A DNA stretch of 64,000 nucleotides from Bog-473 sp963743785 (GCA_963743785.1 CAVURD010000028.1:186001-250000), one strand, 5' to 3'. Counted from the first letter of the stretch, positions 33,746 to 43,977 are shown. The notes: generated by a model from the sequence alone, not told the origin. Translations and numbers: made by a program.

Positions 33746-34948
33746 ATGGATTTCGACGACACGCCAGAGGAGGCCGCGTTCCGCCAGGAGGTTCGGAGCT
33801 GGCTGAAGAAGCATGCGAAAGAAAAGGACGCCGGACAGCGGTCGACGTCACACTCCTTCTATGACTTCGACGAAGTGTTCGTCACCGATGGCAAGGCCTG
33901 GCAGCGCCGCCTGTACGAGGGTGGGTGGGCCGGGATCACATGGCCGGTCGAGTTCGGCGGTCGGGGAGGCGATGTTGTGCAGTCGATGATCTTTCGCCAG
34001 GAGGAGGCTCAATTCGACGTCACCTCGGGTCTCTTCGCCGTCGCCATCGGCATGGCCGGACCGACGATCATTGACCATGGCAGCGAGGCGCAGCGCGCCC
34101 GCTACCTTCCGGCGATGCTTCGGGGAGAGGAGGTCTGGTGCCAGCTCTTCAGCGAGCCGGGGGCGGGCTCGGACCTTGCCAGCCTGGCAACCCGGGCTGA
34201 GCGTGACGGGGACGAGTGGGTGGTCAACGGTCAGAAGGTGTGGAGCTCAGGTGCGCACCATGCCGACATGGGGATCCTGCTGGCCCGAACGAACCCTGAC
34301 CTCCCCAAACACCGCGGCATCACCTTCTTCATCCTCGACATGCGTTCAGCGGGCATCGAGGTACGCCCGCTGCGCCAGATGACCGGCGGGGCGACCTTCA
34401 ACGAGGTGTTCTTCACCGACGTTCGGGTGCCGGCGGGCAATGTGGTGGGGGAGGTGAACGCTGGGTGGAGAGCCACCATGACCACCTTGGCCAATGAGCG
34501 GACTCTGAGCGGGGGGACCTCGAGCTTCCCCCAGGTCTTGAAGCTGGCCAGAGAGTGCCGGGCCACCGGTGATCCGCTCATCCGGCAACGGCTGGCCGAC
34601 TGCTACGCCAAGAGCCAGATCATGAGGTATCTCGGGTTCCGGATCCAGACCGCCCTCGGCAAGGGGATATCGACACCAGAATCCTCGGTCAGCAAACTCT
34701 TCTACGCCCAGATGGCCAGGGAGATCGCCGAAGTGACCCTGGCGGTCCAGGGCCCCGGGGGCATGCTGCTCGGTCCCGATGCCCCGGAGGAGGGCTACTG
34801 GCAGCAGCAGTTCCTGACTGCCCCTTCGCTCCGGATCGCCGCCGGGAGCGACGAGGTGCAGCGCAATGTCATCGGCGAGCGGGTGCTCGGGCTTCCTCAT
34901 GACGTCCGACTCGACAAGGATGTGCCGTTCCGCGATCTCATTCGCTGA
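33746..34948 (+). CDS. Acyl-CoA dehydrogenase (FadE-like)
   Basis: 400 residues, preceded by GAGGGGAGGG. Conserved blocks: WPVEFGGRGGDVVQS, CQLFSEPGAGSDLASL (FAD/substrate loop), MTGGATFNEVFFTDVRVP and GSDEVQRNVIGERVLGLP at the C-terminus. The catalytic Glu of classical enzymes is not obvious in the usual position, as for several steroid-type FadEs. It would insert a double bond into an alpha-methylated acyl-CoA. Part of the thiolase-fold/DUF35/FadE/FadD cluster. Confidence 0.92.
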   Translation: MDFDDTPEEAAFRQEVRSWLKKHAKEKDAGQRSTSHSFYDFDEVFVTDGKAWQRRLYEGGWAGITWPVEFGGRGGDVVQSMIFRQEEAQFDVTSGLFAVAIGMAGPTIIDHGSEAQRARYLPAMLRGEEVWCQLFSEPGAGSDLASLATRAERDGDEWVVNGQKVWSSGAHHADMGILLARTNPDLPKHRGITFFILDMRSAGIEVRPLRQMTGGATFNEVFFTDVRVPAGNVVGEVNAGWRATMTTLANERTLSGGTSSFPQVLKLARECRATGDPLIRQRLADCYAKSQIMRYLGFRIQTALGKGISTPESSVSKLFYAQMAREIAEVTLAVQGPGGMLLGPDAPEEGYWQQQFLTAPSLRIAAGSDEVQRNVIGERVLGLPHDVRLDKDVPFRDLIR

Positions 34949-34975
34949 CACTGATCAGGATGGGAAGGGGTGGAA

Positions 34976-36652
34976 GTGGAGTTCAATCTGGCCGATCTCT
35001 ACGAATGCGTCGCCGCTCGTATCCCGGAGCGCGAAGCCGTGGTGTGGCGGGACACGAGACTGACCCATCGACGGCTTGAGGAGCGGGCGAATCGTCTCGC
35101 CCACGGTCTCGAAGGCATGGGCCTGGGGGTCGACGACCATGTCGGCGTGTTCATGTACAGCCGGCCGGAGTATCTCGAGACCATGGTGGCCGCATTCAAG
35201 GTCCGCGCCGTTCCCATCAACGTCAACTACCGCTACGTCGCCGACGAACTGGTCTACCTCTTCGAAAATGCCGAATTGCGGGCGCTCGTTCTCGAGGCGA
35301 GCTTCGCGCCCGTGGTGGCTTCGGTCCTGGACCGGGTCCCACGCCTCGACCATCTGATCGTCGTGAACGACGGTTCGGGCGGGGCGGATGCACTTCCCCG
35401 TGCACTGGACTACGAAGAGTTCCTCACCGGGCACTCACCACTGGCGGGCTTTCCACCTCGCTCTTCCGACGATGCATACATTGCATACACCGGTGGGACC
35501 ACAGGTAATCCCAAGGGCGTCGTGTGGCGTCATGAGGACATCTTCTTCGCCACCATGACCCCCGGAGTAGTTGTGAATCGACCTGGGGACGTCGCCGAGA
35601 ATGCGATCGCTCCCGTTCACCCTCGTCTGGCGCCCCTCGTGGAGATGGGCGTCGCCGTGCCCGACGCCTTTGTCTCCTACGCCCTCGGCCCGCTCATGCA
35701 CGTGAGCGGCCATTGGTCGGCGTGGGGAGCGATGCTCAGCGGAGGACGTGCGGTCCTGCATCCAGAACGACAGATGGAGGCTGAGACCGTCCTAGAGACC
35801 ATCGACCGTGAGCGGGTCACGATGCTGACCGTCGTCGGCGACTCCATGGGCCGCCCGATTGTCGAGGCGATCGAAGCGAACCCCGGAAGCCATCTCAGGA
35901 CCTCCGTGCTCATGCTCGGCTCAGGGGGGAGCATCCTCTCCAGCGACGTGAAGGCCCGGCTCTTCGACGGTTTTCCCTCGGCCATGATTCTCACCGAGGC
36001 AATAGGCTCGTCAGAGTCACCTGCTCAGGCCATTTCGCTCACCGTCCGGGGACAAGGTGTGGCTCCGGCGCTCGAGTTCACCGCCGATGATCGGACCACG
36101 GTCTTCGACGACGATCTTCGATCGGTGGCGCCCGGTTCAGGGGCGGTGGGTCGGTTGGCCACCCGTGGACGGGTACCTGTCGGGTACTTCCATGACGCCG
36201 AAAAGTCGGCGCACACCTTCATCGACGTCGACGGCTCTCGATGGGCTCTGCCGGGAGACATGGCGACCATCGAAGCCGACGGCACCATCCGACTTCTCGG
36301 GCGCGGGACGATGTGCATCAATACCGGGGGTGAGAAGGTCTATCCCGAAGAGGTTGAGGCAGTCTTGAAGACCCACCCCAAAATCGCCGATGCAGTTGTC
36401 GTGGGCGTCCCCGACTCCCGGTTCGGCGAGCAGGTGACAGCGGTATTCCAGCCGATCTCGGGCGAACTGGCGCCGAGCCTCGCCGAGGTCCAAGCCCACT
36501 GCCGGCCCCATCTGGCCGGTCACAAGGTCCCACGCCAGGTGTTTGCCGTCGACTTCGTTCCCAGGTCCCCGTCCGGCAAGCCCGACTACCCCTGGGCGAA
36601 GGACGTCGCACTCTCGGGTTCTGTTGCCGGGCAAGGGCCTGGCGAAGAGTGA
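34976..36652 (+). CDS. Acyl-CoA ligase (FadD19-like)
   Basis: 558 residues from GTG 34976, with GAAGGGG five bases upstream; GTG 34970 is an alternative. ATP-binding loop YTGGTTGNPKGVVWRHED, LTEAIGSSESP region, GRGTMCINTGGEKVYPEEVEAVL (hinge and A8) and SPSGKPDYPWAK (catalytic Lys) match FadD19-type steroid side-chain ligases, including the unusual GKPDY ending. It adds CoA to a long branched side-chain acid. Last gene of the plus-strand cluster. Confidence 0.92.
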   Translation: MEFNLADLYECVAARIPEREAVVWRDTRLTHRRLEERANRLAHGLEGMGLGVDDHVGVFMYSRPEYLETMVAAFKVRAVPINVNYRYVADELVYLFENAELRALVLEASFAPVVASVLDRVPRLDHLIVVNDGSGGADALPRALDYEEFLTGHSPLAGFPPRSSDDAYIAYTGGTTGNPKGVVWRHEDIFFATMTPGVVVNRPGDVAENAIAPVHPRLAPLVEMGVAVPDAFVSYALGPLMHVSGHWSAWGAMLSGGRAVLHPERQMEAETVLETIDRERVTMLTVVGDSMGRPIVEAIEANPGSHLRTSVLMLGSGGSILSSDVKARLFDGFPSAMILTEAIGSSESPAQAISLTVRGQGVAPALEFTADDRTTVFDDDLRSVAPGSGAVGRLATRGRVPVGYFHDAEKSAHTFIDVDGSRWALPGDMATIEADGTIRLLGRGTMCINTGGEKVYPEEVEAVLKTHPKIADAVVVGVPDSRFGEQVTAVFQPISGELAPSLAEVQAHCRPHLAGHKVPRQVFAVDFVPRSPSGKPDYPWAKDVALSGSVAGQGPGEE

Positions 36653-36744
36653 CGCTGTTCGATTTCGCCCGCCCTCTCAAAACGGAAGCGCCGCTCAACT
36701 GGCACACGTTGTGGTCTGTACGCCGAGCTGAGAATCCACCCGAC

Positions 36745-38097
36745 TCAGAGCGGAGTGACGGCACTGGGCGGCGGGATGACGCCGGGCCCAGAGGTCAGGC
36801 ATCCCTGCTCCTTCACGGGATTGGCGGGAGCGGGAAGCCTCGGTGGCCTCAGGAACGCCGGCTTGCTTGTGAAATCCACCATATCGAAGAGACTGTGAGC
36901 GTTGGCATCCCGATTGGTGAGCGCTGGAAGGTTCCACTTGGTCTCTATTGTCTTGAGGATCGAGGTGTGGTCGTAGATCGTATGGGAGACGAAGTGCCTC
37001 TTTGCGTACGGACTCACAACCCCGGCAGGCACCCGAAACCCGTACCGGTCGAAGCCACCGGGAGGATCACTCGCCTCGAGGGCGGGCGGAACGTCGTCGG
37101 GGGCGACGGCTGGCGGTGGGGGTACGTGGTCGTAGTAGCCGCCGTGCTCGTCGTAGGTCCAGATCAGCATGGTGGTGGGCCAGTCGGGGCCGGACATCAC
37201 CGCGTGAACCACTTCACCCATGAACTGGTCTCCGAACTGGACGTCTTGGGGATTCTCCTCGGACTGGGTGGTGTAGTTCGGTTCCACTAGGCAGAAAGCG
37301 GGCAGGTTGCCGGCGGCGGCGTCGAGGTGGAATTGGTTGATCGATGCCAAGCCGTTGGCAATTGCCGGATCCTGCAGAAGGGGTAGGAACACGCCCAGGG
37401 TCGGGAGGCTCGAGTAATAGTCCTTCCAGCTGATTCCGTAGTCGTTCAGCTGGTTGAAAATCACTCCATTCGGCGGAAGCGCCGAGGGGAAGGTGTCGTT
37501 GATCAGTCCCAGCGACGTTCCGGCGATCAAATATCTTCGATTTGGGTCTGTCTGGGCCAAGGCCGATGAGAAGTAGCGATCGGCGATGGGGAACCTCTTG
37601 GCCATGCCACAGGTGAATGGTAGATCCATGTGGGTGAAGTACCCCATAGCCTCGGCGCTGGTGCTCGTCACGAAGCCCTGGTTTGTGCCTCCGTCGTACG
37701 CTTCGTGGGCGACGCGCCAGTCGTTACCGATCCCGTTGTTCTGGCATTCTGTGGGCATGTGGAACGAGTGAATCAGATTGCCGTGGCCGTCGGGGTTGGT
37801 GGCGGTAGGCAACCCGTCAGTTCCCAAGGTGAATCCATCGCCACGACCGCTCATTCCCAATACATTGTCGAACGAGTGATTTTCCATCATCACGACGACG
37901 ATGTGCTTGATCTGAGGCACCTGATCTGTGCCCGCGGGGCGGTCGGGGCGCGGCCTCGATCCAGCGCGGCGCACCTCCCGGTCGGGGACCCTCGATCGGA
38001 TGACCTCCGCCCCTGCGGGCCGGCTTACCAGGCCACTCGCCAGTGCTGTCGCTCCGAGGAACCCTCCACCAAGCAATTCTCTTCGGCTGAGTTGCAT
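36745..38097 (-). CDS. Tat-exported phosphoesterase (phospholipase C / acid phosphatase family)
   Basis: 450 residues from ATG 38097, which follows GGGAGGAG by eight bases. A twin-arginine signal (LSRRELLGGGFLGATALASG) is followed by KHIVVVMMENHSFDNVLG and TYDEHGGYYDHVPPP, the metal/catalytic signatures of the phosphoesterase family. Exported folded via Tat, it would hydrolyse phospholipids or phosphate esters outside the cell. The C-terminal tail is Pro-rich. It is divergent from the SGNH hydrolase gene. Confidence 0.92.
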   Translation of the reverse strand: MQLSRRELLGGGFLGATALASGLVSRPAGAEVIRSRVPDREVRRAGSRPRPDRPAGTDQVPQIKHIVVVMMENHSFDNVLGMSGRGDGFTLGTDGLPTATNPDGHGNLIHSFHMPTECQNNGIGNDWRVAHEAYDGGTNQGFVTSTSAEAMGYFTHMDLPFTCGMAKRFPIADRYFSSALAQTDPNRRYLIAGTSLGLINDTFPSALPPNGVIFNQLNDYGISWKDYYSSLPTLGVFLPLLQDPAIANGLASINQFHLDAAAGNLPAFCLVEPNYTTQSEENPQDVQFGDQFMGEVVHAVMSGPDWPTTMLIWTYDEHGGYYDHVPPPPAVAPDDVPPALEASDPPGGFDRYGFRVPAGVVSPYAKRHFVSHTIYDHTSILKTIETKWNLPALTNRDANAHSLFDMVDFTSKPAFLRPPRLPAPANPVKEQGCLTSGPGVIPPPSAVTPL

Positions 38098-38589
38098 TGA
38101 GTTCGCTCCTCCCGCAGCCGTTGTCGACCAGGCGAGTGATCGTAGCGGCGACCCTTGAGGCGGTATCGGCCAGTTCGGATGGGCCCAAGGGTCGAAGCCG
38201 GCGAACATCGCTTCGGGGCCAACGACCGGTAGTGCCAACTACGCCGAATGGACGTCCGGAGCGACATATTTCATTGTGACATTCGTGGAGTGCGCGCCGC
38301 TTGACCTGGCGACGCAAGACACCGGGACTCGTGGCGCAAAGATGCGACCGCGATTGCGGGGTCTTATTTGTCCGGGCTCGAGATGCAGACGAGTTGGGCC
38401 ACGCCAAGGAGCGCCAGGTACAGGAGGGAGAAAGAGCCACGCAGTCAACGTCGTCGCCGTGGCGGTACACGCGGCAGCCCGGGTGAGAACCTATAGGGGC
38501 GCAACAGAGGATTCACACGGACCCTTGACGCTCGGTAGCGACGTTGTGAACCTGTGATTAGGGTGATCATCGAACCTATGGGGGTCGTC
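38098..38589. other. 490-bp divergent intergenic region
   Basis: Between the exported phosphoesterase (-) and the SGNH hydrolase (+). No gene seen. TTGACG at 38525-38530 could be a -35 box, but a convincing -10 is lacking. Confidence 0.4.
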
Positions 38590-39546
38590 ATGCTGAAGAG
38601 GTCAAGGATGGTCACAGCGCTTCTCGGACTGGTGGCGCTGAGTGCCATCGCCGTCTGGTTGGCCGCAGTGCCAGGCGTCAGCCAAGCAGCGATTTCCCAC
38701 GACGAGAAGGCACCAACCTTCTACCTGTCCCTGGGCGACTCGTATTCGGTCGGCTTCCAGCCGACGGCGGTCAGCTCAACCGATCCCACTGGGGGAACAC
38801 CGGGGTACACCGCATATGTTGCCAATCATGAGCAGATGACACTCGAGAACTTCGGATGCGGCGGCGCCACCACCTCCTCCATCATCGGAACTATCGGGTG
38901 CAATGATTCGGCGGCCTTTGACGCCGTGCTGTATCCCACCACGACGCAAGAGCAGGCAGCGTTGGACTTCATTGCCGCCCACCCCGGTCAGGTGGGCCTC
39001 ATCACCATCTCTATCGGTGGCAACGACGTGACCGGCTGCACCCAATCCAACGCTGCAGCCGCTGCAGCCTGCCTCACGACTGCTGATAGCAAAATTACGA
39101 CGAACGTCACAAGTCTGGTCTCGTCCCTCAACAGGGCCCTGAGTTCGGCTGGAGACACCGCTAGGATCGTCGGTCTGACCTATCCGGACGTGATTCTCGG
39201 TGCCTACGTGAACCCGGGCGGTGCCGCCGCTCAAGCATTGGCCGCTCAGTCGGTACAAGCTTTCGACTTGCTGATCAATCCCACCCTCAAAAGCGCCTAC
39301 ACATCCGGTGTGCCGAACGGCATCTTTGTCAACGTGACTGACGCTCCATTCCGTCGTGCCACGTCGGGAGCCGACACACCCCTGACGTCGACCCATAAGA
39401 CCAAGAAGTTCGGTGTCATTCCAGTCGCTGTTCACGAGATCTGCCAACTCACGTATTTCTGCTCCCTCCAAAACATCCACGCCAATAGCCGTGGATACAG
39501 GTTCATCGGCAAGTTGATCGTGGCCGCAGTGGATCCCGCCGGCTGA
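38590..39546 (+). CDS. Secreted SGNH/GDSL-type hydrolase
   Basis: 318 residues from ATG 38590 (MLKRSRMVTALLGLVALS), with GGGGG five bases upstream; ATG 38578 or 38554 are alternatives. Signal peptide with likely cleavage near VSQAA. Block I is LSLGDSYS (nucleophile Ser51), block III ISIGGNDV, block V IHANSRGYRFIG with His. The Asp of the usual DxxH dyad is Asn here (LQNIHAN). An extracellular esterase or lipase. Confidence 0.9.
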   Translation: MLKRSRMVTALLGLVALSAIAVWLAAVPGVSQAAISHDEKAPTFYLSLGDSYSVGFQPTAVSSTDPTGGTPGYTAYVANHEQMTLENFGCGGATTSSIIGTIGCNDSAAFDAVLYPTTTQEQAALDFIAAHPGQVGLITISIGGNDVTGCTQSNAAAAAACLTTADSKITTNVTSLVSSLNRALSSAGDTARIVGLTYPDVILGAYVNPGGAAAQALAAQSVQAFDLLINPTLKSAYTSGVPNGIFVNVTDAPFRRATSGADTPLTSTHKTKKFGVIPVAVHEICQLTYFCSLQNIHANSRGYRFIGKLIVAAVDPAG

Positions 39547-39788
39547 CCGACACGCGACCGCCGTGGTACTGCTCCTAGGGTCAAGATGATGGATCTGAAG
39601 GAGGGCCGGAGCGCTCACCCGCCGACGCGCTCATCGCATGCGACGTCGGCCTTGTTCGCGCGAACTGACCCCGGTTGTACGTGCCGGTCCCCGTAGCGCC
39701 GACGTCGGTGGCACGGCCACTAAGTACGGGCGGACTTAGCCAGAAGGCGTGGAGCTTAGGTGCGAGCGGCTGACGCCGTCGGAAGTTC

Positions 39789-40101
39789 CTAATGCGACCA
39801 GTCATCAACGAGTGTCAGGTCCATGAACTCCGAACCACCTTCGAAGATCTCCATCATCGTCGTCCTAGCCGCTGTAAGCCCTTCCTGGCGACGGTAGTCG
39901 TTCTCGCGCTCCCGAGCTTTCTTCTCGCTCTCGAAGACTACGAACATGATCACTCGGCTCGGATCTTTCGAGTCCCGGGTTGCCGTCGCGTGCACGAGAC
40001 CTGAACCTGGCTGCTCGGCTGCCTTTTAACTGAGCAATCAGCTTGGCCAGGTCGCCGTCCCTACCTGGCTTCAAGCGCGACGTGATCATTTGGGCCCACA
40101 T
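39789..40101 (-). pseudogene. ABM-like protein with one frameshift
   Basis: N-terminal half in one frame (MWAQMITSRLKPGRDGDL from ATG 40101) and C-terminal half in another (AAEQPGSGLVHATATRDS ... MEIFEGGSEFMDLTLVDDW). Joining them at the TTAAAAGG run (about 40022-40030) gives a normal 100-residue ABM-like protein. A one-base insertion explains the break; a sequencing error is possible. Confidence 0.7.
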
Positions 40102-40185
40102 ATCGACAGCCTTCCCGAGACGGTGACCTCACACTATTGCTCCGACAGGTTCGCGGCATCTCCCGGTCTCGATGAGGTTCTACAT

Positions 40186-41148
40186 TTACCCGGGCATTGG
40201 CCAATCACGACCCTCCTCAGGTGGTAGGACTTGTTGAACCGCGTCAACGAGACGCTTCGAATGCGATCGGAGGGACAGCATTTCGGCGTATCGTTCGTCG
40301 TCCCCCTTCACACCAGAAACCAGAGGCGAATAGGCGATCGAAGCGACACCGACGAACATGATCAGCAGCGAGATTGCTTCCAGCGGGCCGTAGGCGCCTG
40401 CCGTGCGGAGTCTGTCCCCGTAGAGACCAATGCCAATAGCGATGCTGGCCAATGGATCCACCAGCACCAGCGCGGTCTGCGAGGCGGCAATGGGACCAGC
40501 ATGGAAGGCGTTTTGCGTAAGGAACAGCGCCAGTACTCCGCACACCACCACGCCGTAGGTCTGCCAATGCGAGAACATGTGAACCCAATCGCTCGCGATG
40601 TAGTCGCTCATCGTCTTGATGAGCGACGCCGTGAAAGCGAACCCCACTGCGCCGGCCACCCCAAACGCGGCCGCCCGCCACCATCGAGGTCCTCGCAACG
40701 CGGACAATGTGGCCAAGAGGGCCACTCCTCCACACGCCGAGCCGGCCACGATCCACTCGAAGTTTGTAGGCACGTCGTTGCCACCGCCTGGTTGAGCGAA
40801 GACCAAGAAACCGGCCAAGCCGCCTGCCGCCGCGACACAGCCGAACCACTCACGCCAACCGACGTGGAACCTGAACCAGGTGGCCAACAGGATGACCAGG
40901 AACAGCAACTCGGCCGTCAGGATGGGCTGCACCTGGCTCAGGCGGCCCAGGTGTAGTGCGACGATCTGGAGAAGAAAGGTGGTCACGATGAAGACAAACC
41001 CGAGCAGCCACACGCCGCGCTTGAGCGCGTGTGTGAGCAAGCTGAGCTTGAGCGTATCCGCTTCAGGGGCGTCTTCTACTCCCATGCGCTGAAGCACGCT
41101 GGCCAGCGCATTGGACAGCGCGCACGCGGCAGCGAGGAGATAGACCAC
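40186..41148 (-). CDS. DMT-superfamily transporter
   Basis: 320 residues (GTG start 41148) with about ten hydrophobic segments in two similar halves, the EamA/DMT pattern: ACALSNALASVLQRMG, LLQIVALHLGRLSQVQPIL, SQTALVLVDPLASIAIGIGLYGDRL. These proteins export metabolites or move cations. C-terminus is charged and cytosolic. Substrate unknown. Stands alone. Confidence 0.85.
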   Translation of the reverse strand: MVYLLAAACALSNALASVLQRMGVEDAPEADTLKLSLLTHALKRGVWLLGFVFIVTTFLLQIVALHLGRLSQVQPILTAELLFLVILLATWFRFHVGWREWFGCVAAAGGLAGFLVFAQPGGGNDVPTNFEWIVAGSACGGVALLATLSALRGPRWWRAAAFGVAGAVGFAFTASLIKTMSDYIASDWVHMFSHWQTYGVVVCGVLALFLTQNAFHAGPIAASQTALVLVDPLASIAIGIGLYGDRLRTAGAYGPLEAISLLIMFVGVASIAYSPLVSGVKGDDERYAEMLSLRSHSKRLVDAVQQVLPPEEGRDWPMPG

Positions 41149-41284
41149 TGTTTTTTGTGCCTCCTATGCCATTTGACCTTCATCTAGTCTGGCGCGGTCG
41201 ACGATGCCACCGAGCCATGGTCAGGACCTTGGCCACGCTTCGCCAACGTCACGGCCCTCGTGCGGTCCTTGCAGGAGGCTCGTT

Positions 41285-41560
41285 CTAGGCCTCGAGGCTG
41301 ATCTCGATCCGAGGTGGGCCAATCACGCCCGCCTTGGCCATGGCGCCCTTCAGGTCGGGATCGGCGGCGAAGGCTTGGGCTTCATCGACCGAAGGGAACC
41401 AATGCAGTCCCGTAACGTCGTTCGGGTCATCGGCGTTCCGCAGGACGATGGCATCACTGACTCCATGCCTGTCGCGGATCGGTTGTGCCTTGTCATACTC
41501 GATCCGCCAAGCGTCATAGTCGCCCACCGAATGCTGAATGATCATCAAAACTCTGGCCAT
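41285..41560 (-). CDS. Small ABM/DUF-type alpha-beta protein
   Basis: 91 residues from ATG 41560, with GAGGAG six bases upstream. MARVLMIIQHSVGDYDAWR, RDRHGVSDAIVLRNADDPN and LHWFPSVDEAQAFAADPDLK show a ferredoxin-like alpha/beta fold seen in many small monooxygenase-like proteins. Function unknown. Confidence 0.75.
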   Translation of the reverse strand: MARVLMIIQHSVGDYDAWRIEYDKAQPIRDRHGVSDAIVLRNADDPNDVTGLHWFPSVDEAQAFAADPDLKGAMAKAGVIGPPRIEISLEA

Positions 41561-41786
41561 CTCGTACTCCTCAACTTGACTCTTATACGCCATTCAAAAG
41601 CCGATGGCAGGGGCGCCACCGCCGCGTCTTCGGGTTGGGACATTTTGCAACCGCAAATTCCTTCCGCTGAAAAAGGGAACCTCATCCTATGAGGTCCCTA
41701 CCCAGTCTGGGCGGACGTTAGACCTCGCACGTTCGTCCAGCCTCTCTGTCGGTTTGGCAAGGCTGAAAAGCGGGAATTGCCTGGTT

Positions 41787-42240
41787 ATGACCGAGGAGGC
41801 TGACTTTCCACTCCATGTCGTGACGGCGCGCGTGGGTGACGAGGTGAGCGGAAGCCTTGCCGGATGTGTCACGCAATCGAGCCTCAGGCCGGTCCGTTTC
41901 CTCGTGTGTGTCTCAAAGGAGAAATACACGTTCAGGGTCGTTAAAAAAGGTAAGGCATTAGCCGTGCATCTGTTCGGTTCGGACAAGCGTGACATGGCAT
42001 CGCTGTTCGGCGAAGGACTGTCGACGACATCGACAAACTTCGACAACTGGATTGGAAGGAGGGGATTTTGGGGCGCCGTTGATTCGCGACTGCGCGGCAT
42101 GGTCGAAGGCCCGATCATCAACCGAATGAGCGCCGGCGATCATGAGGCATTTTGATCGCCGTACGGGACGGTGGACCCGGGCCTCGCCAGGCCGCTTCAT
42201 GCTGTCGAATGCCTCGGACTTCAACCCGAGGCCCCCGTGA
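41787..42240 (+). pseudogene. Flavin reductase-like protein with frameshifts
   Basis: The FMN-binding reductase domain is visible: LHVVTARVGDEVSGSLAGC, QSSLRPVRFLVCVSKEKYTF, AVHLFGSDKRDMASLFGE. After SAGDHEAF a stop occurs inside a T-run (GCATTTTGATC, 42148-42158); one extra T would continue LIAVRDGGPGPRQ. A second shift may restore RFMLSNASDFNP to a stop at 42238-42240. The enzyme family supplies reduced flavin to oxygenases. Start ATG 41787 lacks a good ribosome binding site and the N-terminus may also be damaged. Confidence 0.65.
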
Positions 42241-42293
42241 ATATGCCACACCGGATCCGGCGAACGTGAAAGACGAACACTCGGATTGGATAG

Positions 42294-42680
42294 ATGATGC
42301 CTCAACATTTTGGCTACGCGATCGACAATCGGTACCTAGCAATACTCGTGCCCTTCGGGCTGAGACGGGCAAAGGATGGCGTCACGCTCACTGATGACGG
42401 CTCCTTTGTGGCGACGTTCGGCTTTTTCAAAATTGCCACACCACTCACGAACATCACTGGCGCGCACATCACGCGAAACTACCGCTGGTGGACAGCGTTC
42501 GGTGTGCGGGGGTCACGTGTCGACGACGGGTTGAGCTTTGGAACGAACCACGACGGAGGAGTCTGTGTTCACTTCGCTCAAAAGGTGCCATCGCCGCTTC
42601 GACGAAGCGGTCACTCAGCGCTCACGGTGACCGTTGCCGACTTGGAGGGGCTTACGACAGCGTTAGGCGTTGACCGCTGA
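42294..42680 (+). CDS. Conserved hypothetical protein
   Basis: 128 residues (ATG 42294 or 42297). HFGYAIDNRYLAILVPFGLRR, FKIATPLTNITGAHIT and NYRWWTAFGVRG resemble an actinobacterial family of unknown function that often accompanies redox genes. No membrane segment or signal. Downstream of the flavin reductase frame on the same strand. Confidence 0.65.
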   Translation: MMPQHFGYAIDNRYLAILVPFGLRRAKDGVTLTDDGSFVATFGFFKIATPLTNITGAHITRNYRWWTAFGVRGSRVDDGLSFGTNHDGGVCVHFAQKVPSPLRRSGHSALTVTVADLEGLTTALGVDR

Positions 42681-43326
42681 ACCTTCGGGCGGGGTCCTCA
42701 ACCTGGACGACAGAGAGCGTGAAGCGATGGTCTCTGAGATCAGCTCCTTGAGCACCGGCCACGTCGCCCGGGGCCTCAGGCCCTGTTGTGTGGCCACCAC
42801 CATTGGAGCCTGGTCGGCGACCATCGTGTTGAACTCCTCAGGGGTGAGATCGGCACGTTACCAACCGCAATCATGAACACGACCCGACGGTCGCTCCCGG
42901 TCTCGGCGTCGCCGGCGAGGTTGTTCCCGACAGGTACATGGCACACGCCTCCGGCAGTGCCATGTTGAGGTGCCCGAGAGGACGGAGACCAGCGGGGTAA
43001 GTAGCTTGCAAGTCGGAGGTCACTTTTCGATGCCGGGGACTGTCGTGGACGAGCACGCCCAAGGCCGCGGTGTCAATGGTCGAGTATGCGGCTGCGTGGC
43101 GCGTCGACCACGATCGTGTTGTGCATGACGGGTCGTCAGGCTGGTCGTGGACCAGCCTGACATGCGCCGAGGGTTCCTTCAGGAGTGGGACCCGCATGGC
43201 ACCGGCCGACAGGCTTGACGGCCAGCTTGTTGACGCCCGCGAACTGACAGAGCCCGAATCATTGGGGTACCTGTGACGCGCTTTGCACATCTGCGCTAAA
43301 CCTGGAGGGGACCAAGAAAGGTAGGC
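42681..43326. other. 650-bp stretch with possible SRPBCC remnant
   Basis: No intact gene. On the minus strand, from ATG 43126, MHNTIVVDAPRSRILDH resembles the start of an SRPBCC/polyketide-cyclase protein but ends after 17 codons; no continuation was found. The remaining frames are not family-like. Confidence 0.35.
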
Positions 43327-43521
43327 ATGGTGAGCGACCTGACGGAAGAGATCGAGGGTGCGGCGTCGGAGCTAATCCACACGATGGCCCGATTTGTACG
43401 AGCATTGGACGCTGTGGAAGACGATAGTAAGGCAGCGACGAACATCCCCGAGAGATTGTCGGTGGCTTTGGACGCGTTGGCGACTCGCGTGAGCGCGGCG
43501 ATCACGTTTAAGCAGAATTGA
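43327..43521 (+). CDS. Small acidic helical protein
   Basis: 64 residues (MVSDLTEEIEGAASELIHTM), helical and acidic, with GAAAGG five bases before ATG 43327. Not recognised. Confidence 0.45.
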   Translation: MVSDLTEEIEGAASELIHTMARFVRALDAVEDDSKAATNIPERLSVALDALATRVSAAITFKQN

Positions 43522-43977
43522 TCGGATAGCGACCGTCACCCTTTTCACACGCGTCGATACCTGAGATTCAACGCATTACGCGGGTGGGGCCTAGGCATCG
43601 AACGCAAGAGCCTCGTCTCCAGTGGCGAGCAGTACGCCTGGCCTTTGTCGGGTCGCTGAGTGCACTTGTCGGCTCGGGCCCAGCCGATCCGGGCGCCGTT
43701 GTAAGGCCATGACTGGCCACTCGGCGGATGCGAGGGAATCGGTGCGGTCGATAGGTTCACGGTCTCCACTCCGCCTCCCGTGTTAGCGATCACATTCCCA
43801 ATGCCCCCCCAACGACTCCACAGCACATCTGGATAACGACAACCCACCGAGAAGCGAGTGAACGCCAACGTCAGCGGAAAGGGTAGTTTCCGAAGCCGAT
43901 GGAGTTCGCGTCACAATTCGTTCGAACAGGTTTCGAGGCGCGCAACGACCACCTAGAGACGACCTGCGCCGGTCCCG
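43522..43977. other. 456-bp stretch downstream of binding protein gene
   Basis: No supported gene; 3' to the convergent ABC binding-protein gene. Nothing structured was noted. Confidence 0.4.
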
